From positions 1 through 15,049 of the forward strand of contig JAKPQT010000638.1 of NCBI GenBank assembly GCA_029555885.1: a DNA stretch of 15,049 nucleotides. The letters are read 5' to 3'. This document shows, in pieces, positions 6,438 through 13,738 of the stretch (positions are counted from its first letter, which is position 1; each line of letters begins with the position of its first letter). The stretch is from Chloroflexota bacterium (lineage in GTDB: Bacteria; Chloroflexota; Anaerolineae; CG2-30-64-16). The translations under genes were made by a program, and so were the position numbers. The notes beneath the pieces are model-generated. The model did no database searches. It saw nothing but the letters and a program-made list of their open reading frames with translations, and was not told the origin of the DNA.

Positions 6438-7979
6438 ATGGGGGCAAGCAGCCGGCCGGAGGGCCTGGGCCGGGCGCTGCCGGGCGTCGTATCCGGCGGG
6501 CTTGCGCTGGCCCTCTATGCTGCGACCCTGGCCCCCGGGCTGACCTGGGCGCACGATGGCGCGGATGGCGGCGACTTTCTGGCCGCCGCGCTCACCGGCG
6601 GCGTGCCCCACCCGACCGGCTATCCCACGTACCAGTTGCTCCTGCAAGCGGCCATCCGGCTGCTGCCCGCCGACCCGGCCCGCGCGGGCAACTGGCTGGC
6701 CGCCGTGTGCGCGGCGCTTGCCGCGGGCCTGCTGGCTGATCTGGCGCGCCGTGTCCTGCCGCCGGCCCCGTGGCGCAGTGTCATTGCGGCGGCCGCGGGG
6801 CTGGCCTGGGCAACGTCGCCGGCGCTCTGGAGCCAGGCGGTCATCACAGAGGTCTACAGCCTGAACGCGCTGGCCGTGGTGCTGGCGCTGTGGCTGCTCT
6901 GGCAGTGGAGTCAGCAGCCGCCTGCGGATGCCGGTTGGCGCTGGCTGGCAGCCGCAGCCCTGGTGCTCGGCCTCGGGCTGGGCAATCACCTGTCGCTGGC
7001 GTTGGCGCTCCCCGGCCTGGCGTTTTGGCTCTGGACCGGACGGGCACGCCTGGCTCGGCTCTCGCGGGCGGGCGCTGCTGGCCTGGCCGCAGTCTTCATG
7101 TTGGGCCTGGCAGTATACGCTCGCATCCCGCTGGCTGCGGCCGCGGAGCCGCCCGTGAACTGGGGCGCGGCGGATACAGCGGCAGGCTTCTGGTGGCTCG
7201 TCTCCGGCGGGTTGTATCGCGGCTTGCTCAGCGGGATGGGGGGCGGCGAGCTGCTCGCCCGACTGTCGTCTCTGGTCGGCGCCGCGCTGGAGCAGTTGGG
7301 CGGCGGGCCGTGGGGCGCGGCACTGGCTGTCGTGGGCCTGTGGCAGCTTGACCGGCGGCAGCACGCCTGGTGGCGCACGACCGGCCTGATTGCCCTGTCG
7401 TATGCGCTGTATGGGCTGGTCTACCGCACCGACACCGCGTTCGTGTACCTGATTCCGGCCTGGGGCATCGCCGCGCTGTGGCTGGCGGAGGGCATCGATC
7501 GGCTTGCGCGGCTGATCGCTGACCGGCGCATCGCCTGGGTGCTCGTCGTTGCGCTGACCGCCGCGCTGCCGGTTGCGGCCATCGCGCGATTCTACTCGCT
7601 CAACGATGCCAGCCGCGATGACCGGGCGGAGACATTTATCAGACAGGCATTGGCGCAAGCGGAGGATGGGGCGGTCGTCCTGACCGCAACGGACCGGCCC
7701 ACATTTGCACTGTGGTACGCGGTCTACGGGTTGGGCCGCCGCCCGGACATCGTGCCCCTGAACGTCAGCCTGTACGGGTACGGCTGGTATCGCGCGACGC
7801 TCGCGCGACATCATCCGGCCCTGTTTGCGGGCTTGCCGGACGATGCGCCTTTGGAAGCCGTCGTGGGGGCTGCGGCTGCACGCTTTCCGCTATATGGCGC
7901 GGAGCCGCTGCTCGTCGCCCTGCCCGGCCTGGCCGAAGATGACGGTGAGCCCTTGACTAGGCTGCGACCTGTGAGATAG
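6438..7979 (+). CDS. DUF2723 family multi-pass membrane protein (glycosyltransferase-like)
   Basis: A 513-residue integral membrane protein. The N-terminus carries the DUF2723 signature: a first helix, then LAPGLTWAHDGADGGDFLAAA (31-51), where acidic residues sit in the first external loop, and GVPHPTGYPTYQLL (55-68). About ten further hydrophobic segments follow up to about residue 395, and the C-terminal part is soluble, including RPDIVPLN near 435. DUF2723 resembles protein O-mannosyltransferases and other GT-C enzymes that use polyprenyl-linked sugars, so a role in glycosylating surface proteins or polymers is likely but not proven. The ATG lies 4 bp after the surface-protein stop with no strong ribosome site, suggesting translational coupling. 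The Thr-rich stalks of the neighbouring sortase and surface protein would be plausible acceptors; this is inference. Confidence 0.85.
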   Translation: MGASSRPEGLGRALPGVVSGGLALALYAATLAPGLTWAHDGADGGDFLAAALTGGVPHPTGYPTYQLLLQAAIRLLPADPARAGNWLAAVCAALAAGLLADLARRVLPPAPWRSVIAAAAGLAWATSPALWSQAVITEVYSLNALAVVLALWLLWQWSQQPPADAGWRWLAAAALVLGLGLGNHLSLALALPGLAFWLWTGRARLARLSRAGAAGLAAVFMLGLAVYARIPLAAAAEPPVNWGAADTAAGFWWLVSGGLYRGLLSGMGGGELLARLSSLVGAALEQLGGGPWGAALAVVGLWQLDRRQHAWWRTTGLIALSYALYGLVYRTDTAFVYLIPAWGIAALWLAEGIDRLARLIADRRIAWVLVVALTAALPVAAIARFYSLNDASRDDRAETFIRQALAQAEDGAVVLTATDRPTFALWYAVYGLGRRPDIVPLNVSLYGYGWYRATLARHHPALFAGLPDDAPLEAVVGAAAARFPLYGAEPLLVALPGLAEDDGEPLTRLRPVR

Positions 7980-8030
7980 AAGTCAAGGTTCATTATAGGG
8001 TATATTGGTATATCTACGAGATCGATACTT
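7980..8030 (+). promoter_or_regulatory. AT-rich spacer before the DUF4012 gene, possible promoter
   Basis: The region between the DUF2723 stop and the DUF4012 frame is strikingly AT-rich for this window and contains a short direct repeat GGTATAT-T-GGTATAT (7999-8012). TTGACT at 7953-7958 could act as a -35 with a poor -10 (TAGAAG, 18 bases away), and several TATA-like hexamers follow. No single promoter stands out. It may be an internal promoter for the DUF4012 and lipoprotein genes. Confidence 0.3.
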
Positions 8031-9879
8031 GAGTCCTAAGAAACTCGCGCTCGTCATCGTCCTGCTCGTTCTCGTCGCGCTCATCGCCTGGCTGGGCGTG
8101 AGCGGCTGGCGCGCAGCGAGCCAGGCGCGCCTCGCGCTCGCCGACCTCGACCGGCTGCAGGCTGCGCTGGCCGATCCGCAGGTGGCGGCTGTACCGGCCG
8201 TCGCCGCAGACCTTGCCGCGCTGGAGACCCACCTGATCGCCGCGCGGAGCGCAGCCCGGCCTTTCCTCTGGGTCGCACCGCGGCTCGGCTGGCTGCCGCG
8301 CGTCGGAGAGGAGGCGGTCGCCGCGCCGGTGCTGCTGGACATGGCCGTCGAGGTCGCAGGGGCGGGCCGGCAGGCCGTGGATGCGCTCGCACCCGTCACC
8401 GCCGCGCTGGCGGGCGACGCCAGCATGGGTGCCATGCCGCAGATTGTCGCGGGATTGGCCGCGGCAGCCCCCGCACTCGCAGAGAGCAATGCGCGGCTGA
8501 CGCAGGCGGCTGTGCTTCGCGGGGAGGTGCAAGGCCCGCTGCATCCCCGGCTCGAAGGCCTGCTTGCGCAGGTGGACGCGCTGCTGCCCCTGGCCCGGAC
8601 GGGCTTGCAGGCCGCGCAGGTCGCGCCCGCGCTGCTCGGCCAGGATGGCCCGCGCACCTATCTGATTCTCGCGCAGAACAACCACGAGCTGCGGCCGACC
8701 GGCGGGTTCATCAGCGGCGCGGGATTCGTGCGGCTGGCCGGGGGGCAGATTACCGAACTGAAGCTGACCGACAGCTACTCGGTGGACAACTGGCAGCAGC
8801 CCCATCCGCCGGCCCCGCGGCCTCTGAGCGAGCAGATGGGCGCGCAGTTGCTCACGCTGCGCGACAGCAACTGGTCGCCGGACTTTCCCGAGACCGCAGA
8901 TGTGGCCCGCGCGCTGTATGCCCAGGATCAGGGCGTGCCGACCGACGGCGTGATTGCACTGGACCTCGAAGCGGTCCGCCTGCTCGTCGGTGCGCTCGGC
9001 CCGCTGCAAATCGAGGGCGTTAGCGAGCCTGTCACCGGGGAGAATGCCATCGCGTGGATGGAGCGCCAGTGGGCCGCGCCGTCTGCCAGCGAGACGACGG
9101 TCGAGTCGGGCGCGGCGGAATGGTGGACGAAACGCAAGGACTTCATGGGCGAGCTGGTCGGCGCGGCGCTGGCCAGGCTGGAGGGCGGCGCGACAGGCGG
9201 CGGTGACCTGGACGCGACTGCGCTGGCGCGGGCAGTCTTGCAGATGCTGGAGGGCCGTCACCTGCAAATCTCGGTGGACGACCCCGCCCTGACGAAACTG
9301 CTGATCGAGCGCGGCTGGGATGGCGGGCTGCGACCGCCGGCGGGAAGCGATTTCCTGGCCGTCGTGGATGCCAACGTGGGTTTCAATAAGGCCAATGCCG
9401 CGGTCCAACCGGCCATCGATTACCGGGTGGTCGAGGCCGGCGGCGGACTGGTTGCGACGGCGACTATCACCTTCACGCACACGGCTCCGCCCGGCAAGGA
9501 GCAGGTGTGCGACCGCACGCCGCGCTACGGTGAATCCTATGTCGAGATGGTGCAGCGCTGCTACTGGTCGTACCTGCGCATCTACGCGCCCGGCGGGAGC
9601 GAGCTGCTGGAGACCAGCGGGCTGAAGAAGCCGTTGAGCGAGACGGGCGAGCGGGGGACCGCGGTCTTTGCCGGTCACTTCGTCCTGTCACCGTCGCAGC
9701 AGCACGTCGTCACCGTCCGCTATCGCCTTCCGCCTGACCTGGCGCAGCCCTATCGCCTGTTCGTGCGCAAGCAGGCGGGCACGTTCGCCACGCCGCTGCA
9801 TGTCACTGCCGGTGCGTGCGCGTGGGACACGGACCTGTCCCGCGACGGCACCTTCACCTGCCCTGAGCCTGAAAGATGA
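8005..9879 (+). CDS. DUF4012 domain-containing membrane-anchored protein
   Basis: A 624-residue protein with one N-terminal membrane helix (about 13-31) and a large extracytoplasmic part. Residues about 36-205 are Ala/Leu-rich and helical, probably coiled. The DUF4012 domain follows, recognised by LILAQNNHELRPTGGFISGAG (220-240), TDSYSVD (255-261), LTLRDSNWSPDFPETA (283-298) and DGVIALDLEAVRLL (314-327). The C-terminal 200 residues look beta-rich and include two close cysteines. DUF4012 has no defined biochemical function; it is common in Actinobacteria and Chloroflexota and often sits in polysaccharide or envelope loci. The start is uncertain: no ATG lies nearby, and TTG at 8005 or TTG at 8029 are the candidates; 8005 has AGGG four bases upstream. 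Its stop overlaps the next gene's start as ATGA, so the two are translationally coupled. Confidence 0.85.
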   Translation: MVYLRDRYLSPKKLALVIVLLVLVALIAWLGVSGWRAASQARLALADLDRLQAALADPQVAAVPAVAADLAALETHLIAARSAARPFLWVAPRLGWLPRVGEEAVAAPVLLDMAVEVAGAGRQAVDALAPVTAALAGDASMGAMPQIVAGLAAAAPALAESNARLTQAAVLRGEVQGPLHPRLEGLLAQVDALLPLARTGLQAAQVAPALLGQDGPRTYLILAQNNHELRPTGGFISGAGFVRLAGGQITELKLTDSYSVDNWQQPHPPAPRPLSEQMGAQLLTLRDSNWSPDFPETADVARALYAQDQGVPTDGVIALDLEAVRLLVGALGPLQIEGVSEPVTGENAIAWMERQWAAPSASETTVESGAAEWWTKRKDFMGELVGAALARLEGGATGGGDLDATALARAVLQMLEGRHLQISVDDPALTKLLIERGWDGGLRPPAGSDFLAVVDANVGFNKANAAVQPAIDYRVVEAGGGLVATATITFTHTAPPGKEQVCDRTPRYGESYVEMVQRCYWSYLRIYAPGGSELLETSGLKKPLSETGERGTAVFAGHFVLSPSQQHVVTVRYRLPPDLAQPYRLFVRKQAGTFATPLHVTAGACAWDTDLSRDGTFTCPEPER

Positions 9880-10328
9880 CGATAACCCGCAACCGCCCGC
9901 ATTCTATCCTGCTGATGACCCTGTGTGCCCTGGCCTGTCTGCTCATCACGGTATCCGGCTGTGCCGCGCCCGTCCGCGTCGAGTGGAAGACGGAAACCGA
10001 GATGAACACGGCCGGCTTCAACCTGTACCGCGGCGAGTCGCCCGACGGGCCGTTCGATGTCAAGGTGAACACCGAGCTGATTCCGCCGTCGGATGACCCG
10101 CTGACCGGCAAGGCCTACACCTACATCGACCGGACCGCGCAGGCTGGCGTGACATACTACTACCAGCTTCAGGAAGTCGAAAAGAACGGCCAGATGAATG
10201 TGCACGGGCCGATCAGCGTGCACGCGGGCGGGCTGACCTGGTGGCATGCCGCGATTCTCGCGGGCCTGGCCGGGATGGTGCTCATCATCTGGCTGCGCGG
10301 CGGCAAGGAAGCCATGCGGCGGCGTTAG
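9876..10328 (+). CDS. Lipoprotein with FN3-like domain and C-terminal membrane helix
   Basis: A 150-residue secreted protein of unknown function. The N-terminus is a lipoprotein signal with hydrophobic core (10-25) and lipobox TVSGC, so Cys29 should be lipidated. Residues about 35-115 form a small beta-sandwich of the fibronectin type III kind (GFNLYRGESPDGPF, YTYIDRTAQAGVTYYYQLQEVEKNG), a pattern frequent in surface and polysaccharide-associated proteins. Residues 124-139 are a second hydrophobic helix followed by a basic tail (RGGKEAMRRR). Lipid at one end and a helix at the other is odd. The helix-plus-Arg tail also resembles the end of an exosortase or sortase signal, but no PEP or LPXTG motif precedes it. 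Its ATG overlaps the DUF4012 stop (ATGA), implying coexpression and perhaps a shared complex. Confidence 0.8.
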   Translation: MTITRNRPHSILLMTLCALACLLITVSGCAAPVRVEWKTETEMNTAGFNLYRGESPDGPFDVKVNTELIPPSDDPLTGKAYTYIDRTAQAGVTYYYQLQEVEKNGQMNVHGPISVHAGGLTWWHAAILAGLAGMVLIIWLRGGKEAMRRR

Positions 10329-10374
10329 CCGCGCCAGGCCCGCCAAACCGATTTCAGGATGAAACCTACAGCCA

Positions 10375-10389
10375 AGACCTCGAAGGTCT
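10375..10389. terminator. Small hairpin between convergent lipoprotein and treS genes
   Basis: AGACCT and AGGTCT form a perfect 6-bp stem around CGA, directly abutting the treS stop codon. A weaker TTTCA/TGAAA pair lies just to the left. The position between convergent genes suits a bidirectional terminator, but neither strand has a proper T-run. The stretch 10329-10389 otherwise shows nothing. Confidence 0.4.
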
Positions 10390-12048
10390 CTAGCTGACGA
10401 TCCGCAACCACCGGTAGCCGTACCGGCCCAGCGCCAGCTCGCCGACGGCGCCTTTCCATGAGCCGATCGTCTCGCCCCCGAGCAGGTCCTCCAGTTCTAC
10501 CGCGCCTGCCGCCGGCAGACATGACCGCACATCCAGCGTCACACTCTGCGGCGTCTCGGACAGATTGTGGACGCACAGCAGGGTCTCCCCCTCGTAGCTG
10601 CGCACGAAGGCCAGCACAGCCTTATTGTCCGGCTCCAGAAAGCGCAGGTCGCCACGGCCGAACGCAAGATGTTCCTTGCGGATGGCGATCAGCCGCCGCA
10701 TGAGCGACAGCAGCGAGTCGGGATCGGCCCGCTGCGCCGCCACATTTACGCGCTGATAGCCGTGAGTTTCATTGTCGATGACCGGCGCATAGAACTGTGC
10801 CGGGTCTGCGCTCGAAAAGCCCGCGCCGGGCTCGGCGTGCCATTGCATCGGCGTGCGCACCCCGCCGCGGTCCTCCAGCCAGATGTTCTCGCCCATGCCG
10901 ATCTCGTCGCCGTAGTAGATGACGGGTGAGCCGGGCAGCGTGAACAGCAGCGAGTTGGCGAGTTCGAGGCGTGCGCGGTCGTTGCCGAGGAGAGGTGCCA
11001 GCCGCCGGCGGATGCCGAGGTTCAGCCGCATGCGCGGCTCCGGCGCATAGAAGTGCCACATGAACTGCCGCTCCTCCTCCGTGACCATTTCGAGGGTCAG
11101 CTCGTCATGGTTGCGCAGAAAGGTCGCCCACTGGCCCCAGCGCGGCAGCGGGGGCGTGCGCCGCAGGATTTCGAAGATGGGCGTGCGGTCAGCCCGCGCC
11201 AGCGCCATGTAGATGCGCGGCATGAGCGGGAAGTGGAAGTTCATGTGGAATTCGGGTTGGTCCGGCTCCTCACCGAAATAGGGCCGCACATCTTCCGGCC
11301 ACATGTTCGCCTCTGACAGCAGCATCGTGCCCGGTGCGTACGCGTCGACGAAGCCGCGCAGCCGTTTCAGGTAGGTGTGCGTCTCCGGCAGGTTCTCGCC
11401 GCTCGTGCCGTCCCGCTCGATCAGGTAAGGCGTGGCGTCCACCCGGAAGGCATCGGCGCCCGCGTCGATCCAGAATTGCACGACGCGCAGCATCGCGCGG
11501 CCCACCTCGGGGTTGTCGTAGTTCAGGTCGGGCTGGTGATGGAAGAAGCGGTGCCAGTAGTACTGCCCGCGCAGTTCGTCGTAGGTCCAGTTGGACGGCT
11601 CATAGTCGCGGAAGATGATGCGGACTTCGTTGTACCGGTCGTCCGTGTCGCTCCACACATACCAGTCCCGGTAGCGGGCATGTTCGGGATGCTGTGGGTT
11701 GCGCGACGCCTGGAACCATGCGTTTTGATCCGAGGTGTGATTGGGCACCAGCTCGACGATGACCTTGAGGTCGAGCCGGTGCGCCTCCGCGACCAGCGCG
11801 CGGAAGTCTTCCAGCGTGCCATAGTCGGGGTGAATTTGGAAGTAGTCGGCCACGTCGTAGCCGTCATCCCGCAGCGGCGAGGGGAAGATCGGCAACATCC
11901 ACACCGCGTCGATGCCCAACCACTTCAGGTATTCCAGTTTGCCCGTCAGCCCGGCCAGGTCACCGATGCCGTCGCCGTTGCTGTCTGCATACGCGCGCAC
12001 GAACACTTCATAGAACACTGCGTCCTTGTACCATTGTTCCTGGTCCAT
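10390..12048 (-). CDS. treS: Trehalose synthase (maltose alpha-D-glucosyltransferase), GH13
   Basis: TreS interconverts maltose and trehalose in the cytoplasm, linking glycogen breakdown to a compatible solute. The product is 552 residues, the usual size of stand-alone TreS without a fused maltokinase. The TIM-barrel GH13 motifs are in order: VELVPNH (98-104), nucleophile Asp204 in [11 protein letters not shown], acid/base Glu246 in LLSEANMW, and transition-state Asp315 in FLRNHDE. The stretch [18 protein letters not shown] (211-228) is diagnostic for TreS within GH13. A C-terminal beta domain (about 465-552) ends the protein. The start at 12048 has AGGAGG ten bases upstream (complement of 12059-12064). 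It is divergent from the Fur-family gene, with only 39 bp between start codons, so its promoter must overlap that gene's 5' end; no convincing one was found. No maltokinase gene is visible nearby. Confidence 0.93.
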   Translation of the reverse strand: MDQEQWYKDAVFYEVFVRAYADSNGDGIGDLAGLTGKLEYLKWLGIDAVWMLPIFPSPLRDDGYDVADYFQIHPDYGTLEDFRALVAEAHRLDLKVIVELVPNHTSDQNAWFQASRNPQHPEHARYRDWYVWSDTDDRYNEVRIIFRDYEPSNWTYDELRGQYYWHRFFHHQPDLNYDNPEVGRAMLRVVQFWIDAGADAFRVDATPYLIERDGTSGENLPETHTYLKRLRGFVDAYAPGTMLLSEANMWPEDVRPYFGEEPDQPEFHMNFHFPLMPRIYMALARADRTPIFEILRRTPPLPRWGQWATFLRNHDELTLEMVTEEERQFMWHFYAPEPRMRLNLGIRRRLAPLLGNDRARLELANSLLFTLPGSPVIYYGDEIGMGENIWLEDRGGVRTPMQWHAEPGAGFSSADPAQFYAPVIDNETHGYQRVNVAAQRADPDSLLSLMRRLIAIRKEHLAFGRGDLRFLEPDNKAVLAFVRSYEGETLLCVHNLSETPQSVTLDVRSCLPAAGAVELEDLLGGETIGSWKGAVGELALGRYGYRWLRIVS

Positions 12049-12052
12049 ATTC

Positions 12053-12081
12053 TTGACGCCTCCTGCTCTTGCTGATACAAT
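12053..12081 (+). promoter_or_regulatory. Sigma-70-type promoter of the Fur-family gene
   Basis: TTGACG (12053-12058) and TACAAT (12076-12081) are separated by exactly 17 bases; each differs from consensus at one position. The predicted transcription start is about 12088, which is the first base of the gene's ATG, so the message would be leaderless. The -35 lies next to the divergent treS ribosome site (12059-12064), so the two genes share their control region. Confidence 0.75.
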
Positions 12082-12087
12082 GCGTAT

Positions 12088-12639
12088 ATGGAAACTGAAA
12101 CAGTTTTTCAGTTTGGTCGCGATACAGCGCTGACCGAGCCGCTCACGGAGGTGGGTGACCTGCTGGCTGCACTCACGCAGGCCGGGTATCACAACACGCG
12201 GGCGCGGCGGGCCGTGTTGCAGGCGCTGGTGGATGCGCGCGGCCAGGCTACGCCGAATGAGCTGCTGGCGTTAGGCCGGGAGTTTCATAGTGAGTTGGGC
12301 CTGGTGACGGTCTATCGCACGCTCGACATCCTATCCGAACTTGGCCTCGTGCGCAAGCTGCATCTGCAACACGGCTGCCATACGTACGCCGTCAGTCCTG
12401 CGGCGATGCAGGCGGCCGGGCATCTGCCTGACGAGATGCTCCAGCCGGCCGAGCCGCCAGTGCAACACGCCCATCACGTCATCTGCCAGCAGTGCCAGCG
12501 CGCGGTCGAGTTCGCCGGGTGCGACATTGCGGCGGTCGTGGCGCAGGTGGAGGCGCAGACAGGCTATCGCGTGCGCGACCACTGGCTGGAGATGTTCGGC
12601 ATCTGCCCGGAATGCCAGGCGCGGGCAGGCGAGGGATGA
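12088..12639 (+). CDS. Fur-family metalloregulator (Zur-like)
   Basis: Fur-family repressors bind DNA when loaded with their metal and shut off uptake genes. The 183-residue product has the winged-helix domain (about 24-98; recognition helix region [18 protein letters not shown], 71-88) and the dimerisation domain with HAHH (127-130) and two CxxC pairs, Cys133/136 and Cys173/176, which form the structural zinc site. A somewhat long Ala/Pro-rich link (about 101-125) joins the domains. The adjacent binding-protein-dependent importer makes Zur (zinc) the most likely specificity, with manganese or iron possible; the sequence alone does not decide. The ATG at 12088 coincides with the predicted transcription start and has no ribosome site, so translation may be leaderless. 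An inverted repeat overlapping codons 2-9 is a candidate autoregulatory operator. The TGA stop overlaps an ATG as ATGA. Confidence 0.9.
   Translation: METETVFQFGRDTALTEPLTEVGDLLAALTQAGYHNTRARRAVLQALVDARGQATPNELLALGREFHSELGLVTVYRTLDILSELGLVRKLHLQHGCHTYAVSPAAMQAAGHLPDEMLQPAEPPVQHAHHVICQQCQRAVEFAGCDIAAVVAQVEAQTGYRVRDHWLEMFGICPECQARAGEG
12092..12114. promoter_or_regulatory. 23-bp inverted repeat, candidate metalloregulator operator
   Basis: AAACTGAAA (12092-12100) and TTTCAGTTT (12106-12114) are perfect inverted repeats around a five-base centre, and a nested AAACTG/CAGTTT pair is also present. It is AT-rich in a GC-rich coding region and covers about +5 to +27 of the predicted transcript, where a bound dimer would block the polymerase. 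The inner TGAAA-N5-TTTCA has the symmetry and size expected of a Fur/Zur-type box. The same DNA lies upstream of the divergent treS. An RNA hairpin acting on translation is the alternative. Confidence 0.5.
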
Positions 12640-12657
12640 ATTACGAATTATGAATTG
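12637..12657. repeat. Three imperfect tandem heptamers of the TGAATTA type
   Basis: TGAATTA, CGAATTA and TGAATTG lie head to tail, beginning at the Fur-family stop codon. This AT-rich run resembles the simple GAATTA-type repeats scattered in intergenic DNA of many bacteria. Here it also creates two ATGA stop/start overlaps. Confidence 0.6.
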
Positions 12658-12700
12658 CGGTGGAAGCATCCTGAGCGGGTGGACGGCGCAACGCAAATGA
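12650..12700 (+). CDS. Candidate 16-codon mini-ORF between the regulator and importer genes
   Basis: ATG at 12650 encodes MNCGGSILSGWTAQRK and stops at 12698-12700. Its start overlaps the stop of a five-codon ORF (MNYEL, 12636-12653), which itself overlaps the Fur-family stop; its own stop overlaps the next mini-ORF. There is no clear ribosome site, so translation would depend on reinitiation. Function and even expression are uncertain. Confidence 0.25.
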   Translation: MNCGGSILSGWTAQRK

Positions 12701-12765
12701 CAGACTACTGCCAGTCGAAGGATGCAGGACAACAGATGACTCAGCAAGGACAAACAAGCAAATGA
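12697..12765 (+). CDS. Candidate leader mini-ORF overlapping the binding-protein start
   Basis: A 22-codon ORF from ATG 12697 ends in a TGA that overlaps the binding-protein ATG (ATGA at 12762-12765). An in-frame ATG at 12736 is preceded by AGGA six bases upstream and would give the nine-residue peptide MTQQGQTSK. This ribosome site is better spaced than the one for the downstream gene, so the mini-ORF may feed ribosomes to it by coupling. Confidence 0.35.
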   Translation: MTDYCQSKDAGQQMTQQGQTSK

Positions 12766-13727
12766 TTGCAGTACGCAGATTCCTGGTATTATTGACCGCG
12801 CTGGCACTCGCGACCGGCTGCAGCCAGGGCGCAAGCAACACGGGTGCGACTTCCGGCCAGCCGCCGCGCGTGCTGGCCGCGGAGAGCTTCCTGGCCGACA
12901 TCACCCAGCATGTCGCAGGGGACCGGCTGACGGTGGATGTGCTCATTCCCGCGGGGATCGACCCGCATGGCTTCGAGCCGACCCCTGCGGATGTGCGTAA
13001 GGTGGCCGACAGCGACCTGCTCATCATCAACGGTGCGGGCCTGGAGGCGTTTCTGGAGCGACTGCTGGAGAATGCCGGCGGCGAGCGCGTGGTGGTCGAG
13101 GCATCCGCCGGGTTGACGAGCCGCGAGCCGCACGCGGCTGAGGCCGTGGATGAGGCCGCCGATGATCACGCTGACGAGGCAGACCATGCCCACGGCGAGA
13201 ACGATCCGCACTTCTGGCTGGACCCGGTGTTGGCGATCAAATACGTTGAGAACATCCGCGACGGTCTGAACGCGGCGGATCCCGCGGGCGCGGCGACCTA
13301 CAACGCCAATGCCGAGCAGTACATCGCGGAGCTCAAGGCGCTGGACACCTGGATCGTCGAGCAGGTGCAGGCTATTCCGCCGGAGCGCCGCCTGCTGGTC
13401 ACAAACCACGAGAGCTTCGGCTACTTTGCGGACCGCTACGACTTCACGGTGCTGGGTGCAGTCGTGCCAAGCGTCAGCTCGGCAGCCTCGCCCTCCGCGG
13501 AACAATTGGCGCGGCTCGTCGACCGGGTCAAGGCCGCCGGTGCGCGGGCGGTCTTCATCGAGACCAGCGCTAATCCGCAACTGTCAGAGCAGTTGGCCCG
13601 GGATGCGGGCGTGACCGTGGTCAGCGAACTGCTCACCCATTCCGTGACCGCGGCTGATGGCCCCGCACCGGACTATATTGCCATGATGCGCTACAATGTG
13701 CAGGCCATCGTGGCTGCGCTGAAATAG
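12762..13727 (+). CDS. znuA: Zinc (or manganese) ABC transporter substrate-binding lipoprotein, ZnuA-like
   Basis: This protein captures the metal outside the membrane and hands it to the permease. The 321-residue product begins with a lipoprotein signal ending in LATGC (Cys20 lipidated). The cluster A-I binding-protein fold is clear: His69 in IDPHGFEP, His150 in NDPHFWLDP and His216 in TNHESFGYF are the expected metal ligands. An acidic, His-containing loop (about 124-150) precedes the second ligand, as in zinc-specific ZnuA proteins. In the fourth-ligand region the usual Asp appears to be His293 (LLTHSVT). The motif DYIAMMRYN near 304-312 is typical of the family. The start has AAGGA about 12 bases upstream, a long spacing, and overlaps the stop of a mini-ORF. 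It lies 122 bp after the Fur-family gene, and the ATPase gene follows 11 bp later. Zinc is the favoured substrate; manganese is not excluded. Confidence 0.9.
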   Translation: MIAVRRFLVLLTALALATGCSQGASNTGATSGQPPRVLAAESFLADITQHVAGDRLTVDVLIPAGIDPHGFEPTPADVRKVADSDLLIINGAGLEAFLERLLENAGGERVVVEASAGLTSREPHAAEAVDEAADDHADEADHAHGENDPHFWLDPVLAIKYVENIRDGLNAADPAGAATYNANAEQYIAELKALDTWIVEQVQAIPPERRLLVTNHESFGYFADRYDFTVLGAVVPSVSSAASPSAEQLARLVDRVKAAGARAVFIETSANPQLSEQLARDAGVTVVSELLTHSVTAADGPAPDYIAMMRYNVQAIVAALK

Positions 13728-13738
13728 CAGGTGCAACG

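Noticed and set aside
6297..7814. Minus-strand open frame of 505 codons opposite the DUF2723 gene
   Set aside because: Arg/Gln/Pro-rich low-complexity product with no motif; the plus strand encodes a coherent multi-helix membrane protein.
8014..9678. Minus-strand open frame of 554 codons opposite the DUF4012 gene
   Set aside because: It is an antisense shadow of GC-rich codons: composition dominated by Arg/Gln/His/Ala, no ribosome site and no recognisable domain, while the opposite strand has clear DUF4012 motifs.
12637..12657. Zur box made of the GAATTA repeats
   Set aside because: The units are direct, not inverted, repeats and look like common simple-sequence DNA; the palindrome at 12092-12114 is the better operator candidate.
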